From Bacteroidales bacterium (GTDB lineage Bacteria > Bacteroidota > Bacteroidia > Bacteroidales > ML635J-15), in the NCBI GenBank assembly GCA_028702675.1, contig JAQVOJ010000012.1, positions 1 through 43,497 of the forward strand: 43,497 bases of DNA, read 5' to 3'. Shown one piece after another: positions 30,197 through 40,039 of the stretch. The translations under genes were made by a program, and so were the position numbers. Positions within the stretch are counted from its first letter, which is position 1. Each line of letters opens with the position of its first letter. The notes beneath the pieces were generated by a model. The model was not told where the DNA came from, did not search any database, and was given only the letters and a program-made list of their open reading frames with translations.

Positions 30197-31273
30197 TTAT
30201 TTTTTTACAATATCATCAGATAAAAAATGATTTAATTCTTTTGTTAAAGGATCTATAATATAATACTGTAAAAGAATCATATCTTCGTCGTTGTTAATAA
30301 AGCCATACAATCTTTCAACATCATAGGGATATAGCTCGCCTTCATCATCAAACTGATCTAGTAGATTGGGGCGAGGATAAGCTTTTAATATAGTTTCATT
30401 CCCATATTTATCTTCAACAGTATATTTACAAAGCATATCGGCATTAATAACTGAATCTCTTCTATGTTTAGGAATAGTATTATCAAGATATGCTTCGAAA
30501 CCAACAAATTTAAACCTCGACATAAAGCTTTTTACTGCTAAAGTATCAAATATTGGGATTGATTGCATGTCAGGTAAACTAAACAATTTAAAATGATTAT
30601 CTCCATGCTTTTCGCATCTGAAAGATTGAAAATTTTGACTAGGGTATTCGAGACTTACTGCTGCAATATCAGAGTAATTATAACGGAATACCACCCTATC
30701 TCTCCATTCGTAAATACTTGTATTATAGCGTGTTGTTAGAAATCCCGAAAAGCCCGGAATATGAGTAACAAACGGTTGAGACGAACCTTCAAGCAACATA
30801 TAAGTACCGGTATTACCCTGATCAACGCCCCCAACATAATATGTTTTTGCAAGCTTACCATTTTGATAAATTTCAACCTTTACACCATCACTAGATATTC
30901 GTCTTAATACATTTTCAGTTTTTGTTTCCACAACAGGTTCGGCAACCTCTACTCTATGTATCGTTTCTAGCAATAAATCAATAAAATCTCTTCGAGCTCT
31001 GTACTTACCGTTTACAGTCCAGTAATTATCTTTTCGTTCCAATAATATTGTGGCGTTTTGCTTATCAGCTAAAAATATCTTATCAACTGATGCTGTATCT
31101 TTTACTGCAAAATCTCTTAATACTTTTAAGGTACCTTTTTTTTCTTCAACTCTAAACTTTTGTTTGCCATTTACGTCTGTTCTTACAATATTATATTTAT
31201 TAAAGAAAACCACTATTGCAGCTACCAGTAATAATATAAAAACCACAAGTGTTACTAAACTCGATTTTCTCAT
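30197..31273 (-). CDS. DUF4340-like protein, in operon with gldG/gldF
   Basis: N-terminal TM, VDKIFLADKQNATILLERKDNYWTVNGKYRARRDFIDLLLETI pattern; 4-nt overlap with gldG. Confidence 0.75.
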   Translation of the reverse strand: MRKSSLVTLVVFILLLVAAIVVFFNKYNIVRTDVNGKQKFRVEEKKGTLKVLRDFAVKDTASVDKIFLADKQNATILLERKDNYWTVNGKYRARRDFIDLLLETIHRVEVAEPVVETKTENVLRRISSDGVKVEIYQNGKLAKTYYVGGVDQGNTGTYMLLEGSSQPFVTHIPGFSGFLTTRYNTSIYEWRDRVVFRYNYSDIAAVSLEYPSQNFQSFRCEKHGDNHFKLFSLPDMQSIPIFDTLAVKSFMSRFKFVGFEAYLDNTIPKHRRDSVINADMLCKYTVEDKYGNETILKAYPRPNLLDQFDDEGELYPYDVERLYGFINNDEDMILLQYYIIDPLTKELNHFLSDDIVKK

Positions 31274-33030
31274 ATTTTTTGTGTTTTTTGCCTTCCGTAT
31301 TTAAATTTTCTAAACAATAGTAATCCTATTCCAATAATAAGCATAATAGAAATAGGAACGATAGTATTAATCCATACCCACTTAACTCCTTCGGTTTTTA
31401 CTTTTGTATGATTTAACTCTCTGAGTTTTATTTCTCGCATTCTCATTTGAATTAAGGATTCATCTTCGCATAGATAATTAATACAGTTTAAAATAAACTC
31501 TTTATTTCCCGGACAATATTGCTCTTGGTAATACTTGTCTTCACCTAATACATAAGTCTGAATTTTATCGCCAAGTTTTCGGACTTCGTTTTTTAACATA
31601 TCGCCATCAGAAATAACAATCATTTTAGTTGGTTCACTCTTTCTTTTAAAATCTATATCAGGGTTCATTTCAATTTCAGGAGGGATTCTCATATCAAAAT
31701 TTGAGTCGAACACACCTTCTAATAGCACTGCAACACTTCTATGAGGTTGATTAAACGATGCTAATTCGGGTGCTTCATTTAATACATCCAAACTAACCTC
31801 TACAGGTGCCATTAACGACTTTGAATATTTAGATGTACGCAACAAAACTGTTTTTTGAATATTAACGTTCTCTCCTACTGTATCTATACTACTTACAAAA
31901 TGTGTTCTAATTCGGCTAACATTTCTATTAATAGGATGCGACTGCAAAGTATCAGGAACAATTAATGGGAAGAAATACCATGGCATTGGTTTAAATTGTG
32001 GTTCTCCACCAATCATATTTACCACTACGGGTATATTTAAACATTTTAAATCTTGCACTAAATCGGGATTAATTCTAACTCCATATCTAAAAAGTTGATC
32101 GTCAAGATTAATATCATTTATCAGAGCCATCTCGTAAGGCTTGTGAGTAAGGCTATCCATGCTTATTTGCATCCATTCTATCAGCCATAGTACTCTTCCA
32201 CCATTCATAATATATTGGTCAAGAATATACTTATCCTTTTCGCTAATTCTTGCTTGAGGTTTAGCTACCACAACTGCCCTATAATTATTCAAAGAATTTA
32301 AAACACCGTCAATTTTCAATCTATGGATTTCGTAATATTCCGAAAGAGCCACCATAATATCGGTTGTTTGATGCTCATCTAGCTCATCATGCCCTTCAAT
32401 AAATGCAATTTTTTGTTTCTGATGTCGAGTAAGCATCCAAATAGCTCGTACAAAATTACTTTCAAGTTCGCTATATGTTCTGTCAAACGACTGTTGACCT
32501 TTAAGATTAATATCATCAACAAAAAAATTAACAGGATAATCAGTTTCTTTGTAACTTATTAATGCTCCGGGGAAAAGCACCTGTTCCTTATAATCGCTTC
32601 CTCCTCCCATTTGCACATTAGTAGGAATTAAGCCTTTGCCGATTAGCTGATAATAAACATCGCGTTGCACCTCAAAATCGGGATCAATAAACGGGTCTAT
32701 AAAATCATATTCAATATGTGGAGTATAAGTTCTAAAATCGTCAAGTAGCTCTTTTACTCGACGTTGTAATCGTTTAAACCCAACCGGCATATTTTTGCCA
32801 TCGAGATAAACTTTTATGTATAATACATCATCTACATTTTTTAATACATCTTTAGAGTTATCGTGCAATGAATAACGTTTCTCTGCAGTAAGATCGAGTC
32901 GAAAAAACCATTCTGATGAAATAAAATTAGCGATACCAATTATAAAAACTATTAATATTAATTGTATAATTGTATGTTTTCGGTTTGCTTGACGCAAATT
33001 TTTCTTTTTAGATTTTGTCATAATTACCAC
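31270..33030 (-). CDS. gldG: Gliding motility-associated ABC transporter substrate-binding protein GldG
   Basis: SSEWFFRLDLTAEKRYSLHDNSKDVLKNVDDVLYIKVYLDG, KIAFIEGHDELDE; adjacent to gldF. Confidence 0.93.
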   Translation of the reverse strand: MVIMTKSKKKNLRQANRKHTIIQLILIVFIIGIANFISSEWFFRLDLTAEKRYSLHDNSKDVLKNVDDVLYIKVYLDGKNMPVGFKRLQRRVKELLDDFRTYTPHIEYDFIDPFIDPDFEVQRDVYYQLIGKGLIPTNVQMGGGSDYKEQVLFPGALISYKETDYPVNFFVDDINLKGQQSFDRTYSELESNFVRAIWMLTRHQKQKIAFIEGHDELDEHQTTDIMVALSEYYEIHRLKIDGVLNSLNNYRAVVVAKPQARISEKDKYILDQYIMNGGRVLWLIEWMQISMDSLTHKPYEMALINDINLDDQLFRYGVRINPDLVQDLKCLNIPVVVNMIGGEPQFKPMPWYFFPLIVPDTLQSHPINRNVSRIRTHFVSSIDTVGENVNIQKTVLLRTSKYSKSLMAPVEVSLDVLNEAPELASFNQPHRSVAVLLEGVFDSNFDMRIPPEIEMNPDIDFKRKSEPTKMIVISDGDMLKNEVRKLGDKIQTYVLGEDKYYQEQYCPGNKEFILNCINYLCEDESLIQMRMREIKLRELNHTKVKTEGVKWVWINTIVPISIMLIIGIGLLLFRKFKYGRQKTQKI

Positions 33031-33755
33031 TTTCTACTTATTAGCGACAGTTTAGTGAAATAAATAAATAATGTAATAATACTCAAGAAGTAAACAAGAT
33101 CTCGACTATCAATAACTCCACGGCTCATGCTTCTATAATGATCACTAATTCCTAAACTCATTATAAAACTCTGTACTCCTCCTTTAAAAGCAAATCCGGC
33201 AAATTGGTCGAAACCAAGGAAAAATACATAGCACAACAAAACGCTTATAAAGAATGCAATAATTTGATTTTTTGTAATTGAGGATGCGAATAAACTAATA
33301 GCCGTATAAACAGCCGCAAGAAATAGTAAGCCAATAAACGAACCTGCAAACCCACCAAAATCAAAATTTCCGACAGGGTCAGCAAATAAATAAACCGAAA
33401 TTAGATAAAACAATGTGGGCAGTAAAGCTATTAATGATAAAAACACTCCTGCCAGATATTTTGCCATAATAATTTTAAATTCCGATAGTGGTTTTGTAAG
33501 TAACCATTCCGATGTTCCCGAGCGTTTTTCTTCTGCAAACATTCGCATATTTACAGCAGGGATTAAAAACAAAAATATCCAGGGTGCAAGTATAAAAAGG
33601 CTATCTAGATTAGCATACCCGGCATCAAAAATATTGAAATTACTGTGGAATATCCACAAAAACATACTCGTGATTAATAAAAAAACGAGTACAACCACAT
33701 ATCCGGTTATACTGCTAAAAAAATCTCGAATCTCTTTAAAAAACAATGTCCACAT
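33024..33755 (-). CDS. gldF: Gliding motility-associated ABC transporter permease GldF
   Basis: KEIRDFFSSITGYVVVLVFLL, NMRMFAEEKRSGTSEWLLTKPLSEFKIIMAKYLAG. Confidence 0.93.
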   Translation of the reverse strand: MWTLFFKEIRDFFSSITGYVVVLVFLLITSMFLWIFHSNFNIFDAGYANLDSLFILAPWIFLFLIPAVNMRMFAEEKRSGTSEWLLTKPLSEFKIIMAKYLAGVFLSLIALLPTLFYLISVYLFADPVGNFDFGGFAGSFIGLLFLAAVYTAISLFASSITKNQIIAFFISVLLCYVFFLGFDQFAGFAFKGGVQSFIMSLGISDHYRSMSRGVIDSRDLVYFLSIITLFIYFTKLSLISRKW

Positions 33756-33878
33756 ATTTAAATTTTATACTTTTAATAACTTGCAAATTTATTCTTTTTA
33801 AATTTATAATAAAACTTAGTTTTGTAAGTCGATATTTAATAAAAAATAAATTTCAAGCTTTGTATTAATTAGTTCCAA

Positions 33879-34961
33879 ATGCAACGATTTTTTTTAATAT
33901 TTATTTTGCTTTTAGGCTTTTGTTTTTGTGCAAATGCCCAATATCATTACGATGCTGGTATTTCAGCAACATTTGGCACTATTGCCGCTCACCACTCAGA
34001 GATGAAATACTTAATTACCGAACCTGTTTATAATATTAATGCAGAATTATTGCTCCCGATTAATCCTAATAAAAACTGGGCATATCATTGGCGAGGAGCT
34101 AGAACCGGAATAGGAATATTTGCAGGTGATTTAGGGAATAAAAAACTTGCGGGAGAAGCATTTTCGGTATTTAGTTTTGTTGAAATTCCTATTTTTAAGA
34201 AACACTCTCATAAAATTTATTATCGTATGGGTGGCGGTGTTGCTTACCTTACGAGTGCTTTCGACCCTATTGACAATTACCATCAAATTGCAATCGGCAC
34301 ACACTTAAATGCCCATATTCATTTTTCGATGGCTTATAGATACAAATTTAATAAAATACCATTAAGCATGGATATAGGCTTTAACTTTAATCACTTTAGT
34401 AACGGTGGGATTGATAAACCTAACCTTGGTTTTAATTTGCTTGGATTAAATTATGGTATATTTTACAAACTTGGAAATAATAATATTGAACATTCAAATC
34501 ACGATTTAAATTTCAATCCAGACAATAAGCTAAGTTTTCATATAGTAACAGGTATAGCATTTTATAAGAATTTTGTTTACGACAAAAAGTATTACACAAT
34601 AAATAATTTACAATTATATGCTACTTACAGATGCAATTATAAGAGATCGTGGGGTGTAGGCACAGATATTATTTACGATACTTCAATTCCAGATTTTTAT
34701 GAAGATGCAGATTATAATACTTTAAAAAATAAGATTAGATCAGGAGTTTTTTTATGTCAGCATTTACACTTTGGTAAAAACTTCATATTTTTTATGCAAC
34801 TCGGGTGTTATGTGTATAATCCTAAACCAGTTGATGGCTTTGTTTACGAGCGTTTAGGAGTGCAGGTCAAATTAGTAAATAATTTAAATGCAAGTATTGC
34901 GGTAAAAGCACATGCAGCTGTTGCAAATGGAATCGAAACTAGTATAGGCTATACTTTTTGA
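33879..34961 (+). CDS. Acyloxyacyl hydrolase / PagL-like lipid A 3-O-deacylase family outer-membrane protein
   Basis: Signal peptide; FNFNHFSNGGIDKPNLGFNLLGLNYGI with the H-x-S-N PagL-type motif; beta-barrel pattern. Confidence 0.8.
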   Translation: MQRFFLIFILLLGFCFCANAQYHYDAGISATFGTIAAHHSEMKYLITEPVYNINAELLLPINPNKNWAYHWRGARTGIGIFAGDLGNKKLAGEAFSVFSFVEIPIFKKHSHKIYYRMGGGVAYLTSAFDPIDNYHQIAIGTHLNAHIHFSMAYRYKFNKIPLSMDIGFNFNHFSNGGIDKPNLGFNLLGLNYGIFYKLGNNNIEHSNHDLNFNPDNKLSFHIVTGIAFYKNFVYDKKYYTINNLQLYATYRCNYKRSWGVGTDIIYDTSIPDFYEDADYNTLKNKIRSGVFLCQHLHFGKNFIFFMQLGCYVYNPKPVDGFVYERLGVQVKLVNNLNASIAVKAHAAVANGIETSIGYTF

Positions 34962-35011
34962 ATTAGTTAGTAGGCTGTTTTTAAATTAAGCCCTAACTTT
35001 TCAAGCATATT

Positions 35012-35725
35012 TTATAAGTTTTTCTGAATATCTTCTTTGCTTATTATACCTTCGTTTGTAATCATAACATGACTACGTAGCCCAACTCCGTAATTGTTAA
35101 TTTCGCTAACAATATTTTCGAAAACTATTTTTAAATTAATATATAAAGGCATTAAACAAAGAATTTGAATAAATCCCTCACAAATTTGCAATTCTTCTAA
35201 TTCGGAATCTACAGGTTCCAGACCTGCTTCAATTTCATTTTTAATTATTTTATGTTGAAAATCAACAAATTCAGACTTATCATTTTTAAGCAACACAATC
35301 GAATATCTTAATTTATGTTGTTTGCCTCCTAATCCTGACGAAATAAATACAAGCGACTCATCTAGTAAGCTCATTTCGAGCAACAAACGTGAAGCATGAT
35401 ATGCCAACATAGCCCAATCTTTATATTTACTCTCGGGGGTTTCCAAATATTTCTCAATACTTCTATAAGCCTTAGGTTCAGCAATTGACGCCAATAAAAT
35501 AAGCGCATCCTTAATTTCCTGCTCAGAACTATCTATGTTAAAAATTGTTTTGGATAGTATTTCAATATCAGCATTATGAGCTTGTTTCCTTAAAACACTT
35601 AATCTATCGAAATACTCTAATTGCACTGCTATATCAATTTGAGCTTCTACAACACGAAATCTTTCGGGATGCAGTTTAGCCATCTCTTTAATTTTGATTA
35701 AGATATTTTTATCAGCACTGTCCAT
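35012..35725 (-). CDS. Conserved hypothetical, mostly helical protein
   Basis: 237 aa ORF in a collinear minus-strand group; no motif recognised. Confidence 0.6.
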   Translation of the reverse strand: MDSADKNILIKIKEMAKLHPERFRVVEAQIDIAVQLEYFDRLSVLRKQAHNADIEILSKTIFNIDSSEQEIKDALILLASIAEPKAYRSIEKYLETPESKYKDWAMLAYHASRLLLEMSLLDESLVFISSGLGGKQHKLRYSIVLLKNDKSEFVDFQHKIIKNEIEAGLEPVDSELEELQICEGFIQILCLMPLYINLKIVFENIVSEINNYGVGLRSHVMITNEGIISKEDIQKNL

Positions 35726-35755
35726 TTAAGAAATAACAGTAATATAAGAAGAAAA

Positions 35756-36193
35756 TTATTCTACATTAAGAATCTCGCCTTTAAGGTATAAATCTTCGCC
35801 TGCAAGCGGATGATTAAAATCTAAAACTACCTCATCATCAGTTACTTCTACAACAAAAGCTTCGTATTCATTCCCATCTTCATCTTCCATTGGCACAAAA
35901 TCTCCCAGATCGGGTAATTTGCCATCATCATCTGCAAACACAGAATGAGGGAATAATCCAATAGAATCTTCTGATTCAGGTCCGTAAGCATCCATCATAT
36001 CAATTTTAAACTCAAATTTTTCGCCATTCTCTTTTCCAATCAGAAATTCTTCAAATGATTCTAACATTTCGTCTGCTCCAACTTTAAAAACAAGGGGAGC
36101 ATCTTTTTCGGCAGTTTCAAACAATTCGCCATCAAATCCATCTAAATACAATTTGTAAGCTATACTTACTTTGCTTCCTTTTTTAATTTTCAT
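35756..36193 (-). CDS. FKBP-type (SlyD-like) peptidyl-prolyl cis-trans isomerase
   Basis: KKGSKVSIAYKLYLDGFDGELFETAEKDAPLVFKVG, AYGPESED, DFNHPLAGEDLYLKGEIL. Confidence 0.88.
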   Translation of the reverse strand: MKIKKGSKVSIAYKLYLDGFDGELFETAEKDAPLVFKVGADEMLESFEEFLIGKENGEKFEFKIDMMDAYGPESEDSIGLFPHSVFADDDGKLPDLGDFVPMEDEDGNEYEAFVVEVTDDEVVLDFNHPLAGEDLYLKGEILNVE

Positions 36194-36218
36194 TTTTTTA
36201 ATATTAGATTTATAAAAT

Positions 36219-36779
36219 TCAAAATTGCAAACTCATTCTAAACACAGGGTTCTGATAAGGGGACTTTGAAGATTCATTAAAATTATACAACAAATAAATA
36301 TTAAGGAACGATCTTTGTCCAACAGGTAAACTATATCCTATTCCGGCAAGTGGAGTTACAATCCATTCTCTACCATCATCAGAGCTAAGATAAAAAATTC
36401 TTTTTTCGAGGTTTAATCCTTCCAATTCGGCATGCAGCATAATCGCCCCCATATTTTCGCCGAAAGGCAAGATATTGCCTAAATCTTTAATGATAGTAAA
36501 ACTCGTAAAAACTTTAGCTCCATATATTGATGTTTTAATATTGTAAGCTGCATATTTATAATATTGATAAGACAATCCAATTCCTGCCGAAAACCTATTT
36601 GTAATTTTATATCCAACAAGGGGACTTACATCTACATGAGTAACACTACCGAAAGCCAATCCAAAGCCACCTCCAAAGAACAAACGGTCTCTTATCGAAG
36701 GTTTTTCGTCTTCAAATTGGGCAAGGCAGTTGATAGCACTTACAATTACAATTAATAATATTACAATTCTTTTTTTCAT
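36219..36779 (-). CDS. Outer-membrane beta-barrel protein
   Basis: Signal peptide, beta-barrel periodicity, terminal FRMSLQF; 4-nt overlap with upstream gene. Confidence 0.65.
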   Translation of the reverse strand: MKKRIVILLIVIVSAINCLAQFEDEKPSIRDRLFFGGGFGLAFGSVTHVDVSPLVGYKITNRFSAGIGLSYQYYKYAAYNIKTSIYGAKVFTSFTIIKDLGNILPFGENMGAIMLHAELEGLNLEKRIFYLSSDDGREWIVTPLAGIGYSLPVGQRSFLNIYLLYNFNESSKSPYQNPVFRMSLQF

Positions 36780-39760
36780 TGTTTTGAATTTGCAAGTTTA
36801 AAACTATTTATTGCATCATAAAACACTTGTTGAATATTTGTTCGAATATCCATTGTAATAATTTTATTGTTTTCGGCATCTGGATACACCCTGTTGCTTA
36901 AAAAAACATAACTTAAATTGCATTTTGGATCTGCCCATATTAATGTACCTGTAAAACCTCCATGACCGAAACTTTGAAAAGAGGCACTATCGCAAGCAGG
37001 TCCCTTCCCAATTGCCGGAATAGGTCTATCGAATCCTAAAGCTCTTCGATTTTTAGCAGTATCGTTATGTGGAGATGTGAACCATTTTATTGTTTCGGGC
37101 ATAAAAAAAGTTTTATCTGCATACTGCCCTTCATTTAAATAAATCTGGAGCACTTTTGCCAAATCGTTGGCATTACTAAATAACCCGGCATGGCCGGCTA
37201 CCCCACCCATTAAGGCTGCTGCTTGATCGTGTACATAACCGTGAACTAATTTTTGTCGGAATATTTTATCTTTTTCGGTTGGTGCAATTATATCCAAACT
37301 AAAATAATTATAGGGATTATAACCTAAAGACCATGCACCTAATGGCTTATAAAACTGATTTTTAACGAATAAGTCTAAGGGTTTTTCTGCCCATTGCTCC
37401 AACATTTTACCAATCATAATCATACCTAAATCGGAGTATCTATAATATTTACCGTTAAGTAATTTTGAGGTAAAAATATCATACCAAACACTGTCTAACC
37501 AGTGTGAGTCCATATATAAATCATTGGCTACCATAACAGTATGAATAGAGTCAAAAATAGGAGCATAAACTTTGCCTCGAATAGAATCGGAAACAATAGT
37601 TTTTTTAAAAAATGGTATCCATGGAGTAAGCCTTGCCTGATGGCTCAATACATCATAAAAATTAATATCCTTTTTGTTTGTAGTATCAAGTCCCGGCAAG
37701 TATTTTGATAATGGTTCTTCGAGTTTAAAATAGTTTTTTTCGTAAAAGTGCATAAGCGCATTTGTTGTAGAAACAACTTTTGTAACAGAAGCTAAATCGT
37801 ATATATCGAGATTTTCAACCCTTCTATCGCCCTCGTATGTATGTTTTCCAAACGATTTATAGTAGAAAACAATTCCATCTTTTACTGCAAGCACCTGTCC
37901 TCCAGGAAACGCTTTTTTATTAATACCTGAATCGAAAATTGAATCAACTTTATATAAGAGTTTGGAATCAACTCCAGCCTCTTCGGGGATATTCGTGTAT
38001 TTTAATCTAAAAGCTTTTGTATCTACACCCGAGCCGGCAAGATATTTTTCGTTTACGCTAACCGGAAGACGTCCTCTGCAAGCAATACCACCAAAAACAG
38101 CCTGAGCTGCAAAATCGTTAGTTATACTCCAATCGTTGAATGAAACCATTACGGCAGCCATTTTATCAATATTTCGGAAATAACTCAAACTATACGGATT
38201 AGCAAATACATTGAGAATTATATTGGTTTTAGTTGCCAAAGTATCGGTAAAATCAGTAATAAGTTTGTTTACACCAAATCTTGATTTTGGATTTCGGTTA
38301 GTGCCATGAACACTTACAATCACAATATCGTATTTTTTAAGCTCGTTCATTAATCCGTTATAGCCCAAAACTGCTACGTCTTTGTTATAAGTATAGCTGC
38401 TAACATCGGCATAATACTTCAATCGGTTTTGAAATATACTTTCGCTTGAGCGACCAAAACTTAAAGAAGCTATTTTAACACTATCTAAATGTTTAATTGG
38501 AATAATATCATCTTTGTTAGTAATAGTTGTGATGGCATTTTCAATTAGTTTTTGTTGCATCCATTTTGCTTCGGTGTTGTTAAGTTCCGATACTAAGTTT
38601 TCGGTTTCAACAGGTTTATAATCGTTAAGCCCAACCCAATACTTTGCCATCAATATTTTCTTAACACGTTCATCAATTTCCTCCTGAGTAATACGTCCCT
38701 CCGCTATTGCCTCTTTAATTTTTTTAACAGCACTTGGTACATCTCCCGAAAACAATAGCACATCATTACCGGCAAGCAAAGCTTTAACATCAATTTCGGC
38801 TTCAGGAAAGAATTTTGCAACACCTTGCATATTTAGAGCATCGGTAAAAACAAGACCTTTAAAGTCCATTTTACCTTTTAAAAGTTCGGTAACTACCTTG
38901 GGTGATAATGTAGTTGCCAAATTAGATGTTGTATCTAGTGCAGGAACATACAAGTGTGCAACCATAACAGCACCCAATCCTTTTTTAAATAAATATTTGA
39001 ATGGATAAAATTCTACAGAATCCAATCTTTCGTAAGAATGGTATATTACCGGTAAATCTTTATGTGAGTCGGTATCAGTATCTCCATGTCCGGGAAAATG
39101 TTTACCGGTTGCCAATACTTTATTATCCTGCATTCCTTTTGCATACATCCATCCCTTATGAGCAACATTTTTGGGGTCTTCGCCAAACGAACGACTGTTT
39201 ATTACCGGATTTGACGGATTATTATTAACATCAATTACCGGAGCAAAATTTACATGAATTCCCATTCGCTTAAATTGCCTTGAAAACTCTGCTCCCATTT
39301 CGTATATTAAATTATCGTCTTGTATGGCACCTAACATCATTTGTCGCGGATACATAATAGTACTATCAAGCCTCATCGACAAGCTCCACTCCCCATCAAT
39401 AGCAATTAACATTTTTACCTTTGAAACCTCCTGCAAACGATTATGCATTTTTGCTTGTCTTAAAGGACCGCCTTGCATAAAAATTAAACCACCAATTCCA
39501 TAATCTTCAATCAACATTTTAAGGTAATCTTCATGATTCTTATCTTTATTAGAATAAGCAGCAATCATAAACAATTGCCCAATTTTTTCATTATCAGTTA
39601 GAGAATTAAATACTGAGTCAACCCATGCAGTATCGCTCTGATAAAACGGAGGATCAACACTTTCACTTCCTGATTTTAAAGGAGTGCTATCTAAATTAAG
39701 CATATTTGAAAGAATAAGCCCAATAAAAGTAAAAATCACTATTCCCATTGTTCGCCACAT
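36776..39760 (-). CDS. Two-domain cell-wall enzyme: GH3 beta-N-acetylglucosaminidase (NagZ-like) plus class C beta-lactamase-like serine hydrolase
   Basis: KHFPGHGDTDTDSHKDLP and GLVFTDALNMQG (NagZ motifs) in the N-terminal half; SVTK (SxxK), YSDLG and HGGFTG in the C-terminal half. Confidence 0.92.
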   Translation of the reverse strand: MWRTMGIVIFTFIGLILSNMLNLDSTPLKSGSESVDPPFYQSDTAWVDSVFNSLTDNEKIGQLFMIAAYSNKDKNHEDYLKMLIEDYGIGGLIFMQGGPLRQAKMHNRLQEVSKVKMLIAIDGEWSLSMRLDSTIMYPRQMMLGAIQDDNLIYEMGAEFSRQFKRMGIHVNFAPVIDVNNNPSNPVINSRSFGEDPKNVAHKGWMYAKGMQDNKVLATGKHFPGHGDTDTDSHKDLPVIYHSYERLDSVEFYPFKYLFKKGLGAVMVAHLYVPALDTTSNLATTLSPKVVTELLKGKMDFKGLVFTDALNMQGVAKFFPEAEIDVKALLAGNDVLLFSGDVPSAVKKIKEAIAEGRITQEEIDERVKKILMAKYWVGLNDYKPVETENLVSELNNTEAKWMQQKLIENAITTITNKDDIIPIKHLDSVKIASLSFGRSSESIFQNRLKYYADVSSYTYNKDVAVLGYNGLMNELKKYDIVIVSVHGTNRNPKSRFGVNKLITDFTDTLATKTNIILNVFANPYSLSYFRNIDKMAAVMVSFNDWSITNDFAAQAVFGGIACRGRLPVSVNEKYLAGSGVDTKAFRLKYTNIPEEAGVDSKLLYKVDSIFDSGINKKAFPGGQVLAVKDGIVFYYKSFGKHTYEGDRRVENLDIYDLASVTKVVSTTNALMHFYEKNYFKLEEPLSKYLPGLDTTNKKDINFYDVLSHQARLTPWIPFFKKTIVSDSIRGKVYAPIFDSIHTVMVANDLYMDSHWLDSVWYDIFTSKLLNGKYYRYSDLGMIMIGKMLEQWAEKPLDLFVKNQFYKPLGAWSLGYNPYNYFSLDIIAPTEKDKIFRQKLVHGYVHDQAAALMGGVAGHAGLFSNANDLAKVLQIYLNEGQYADKTFFMPETIKWFTSPHNDTAKNRRALGFDRPIPAIGKGPACDSASFQSFGHGGFTGTLIWADPKCNLSYVFLSNRVYPDAENNKIITMDIRTNIQQVFYDAINSFKLANSKQ

Positions 39761-39983
39761 ATATTTTTAAGTAATTCTTCTTCTAAACAAATGTAACGTA
39801 AGGTATCAATATTAAAGTATTATTTCCGCATAGATTATTAACACTAAAACGTGAATTATTAAGAATCTCCTGTACTATAAGCTTAGAGCAGATTATTCGA
39901 TTACCCGTTCAATCATTACAATTGCAATCTTATTAAAACTTCCATTACAAACAAAAGCCAATGATAATTTCAATGATTTTATT

Positions 39984-39991
39984 TAAATTTG
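39984..39991 (+). promoter_or_regulatory. Putative -7 element TAAATTTG upstream of the FG-GAP/VCBS protein gene
   Basis: TAnnTTTG match 48 nt before ATG 40040. Confidence 0.35.
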
Positions 39992-40039
39992 TAGTAATAT
40001 TATTTCAAACAAATTATTATTTAATAAATATCTTTTTAT

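Noticed and set aside
30197-33755. gldF-gldG-DUF4340-dnaN neighbourhood as a novel system
   Set aside because: Recognisable as a common Bacteroidota gene arrangement
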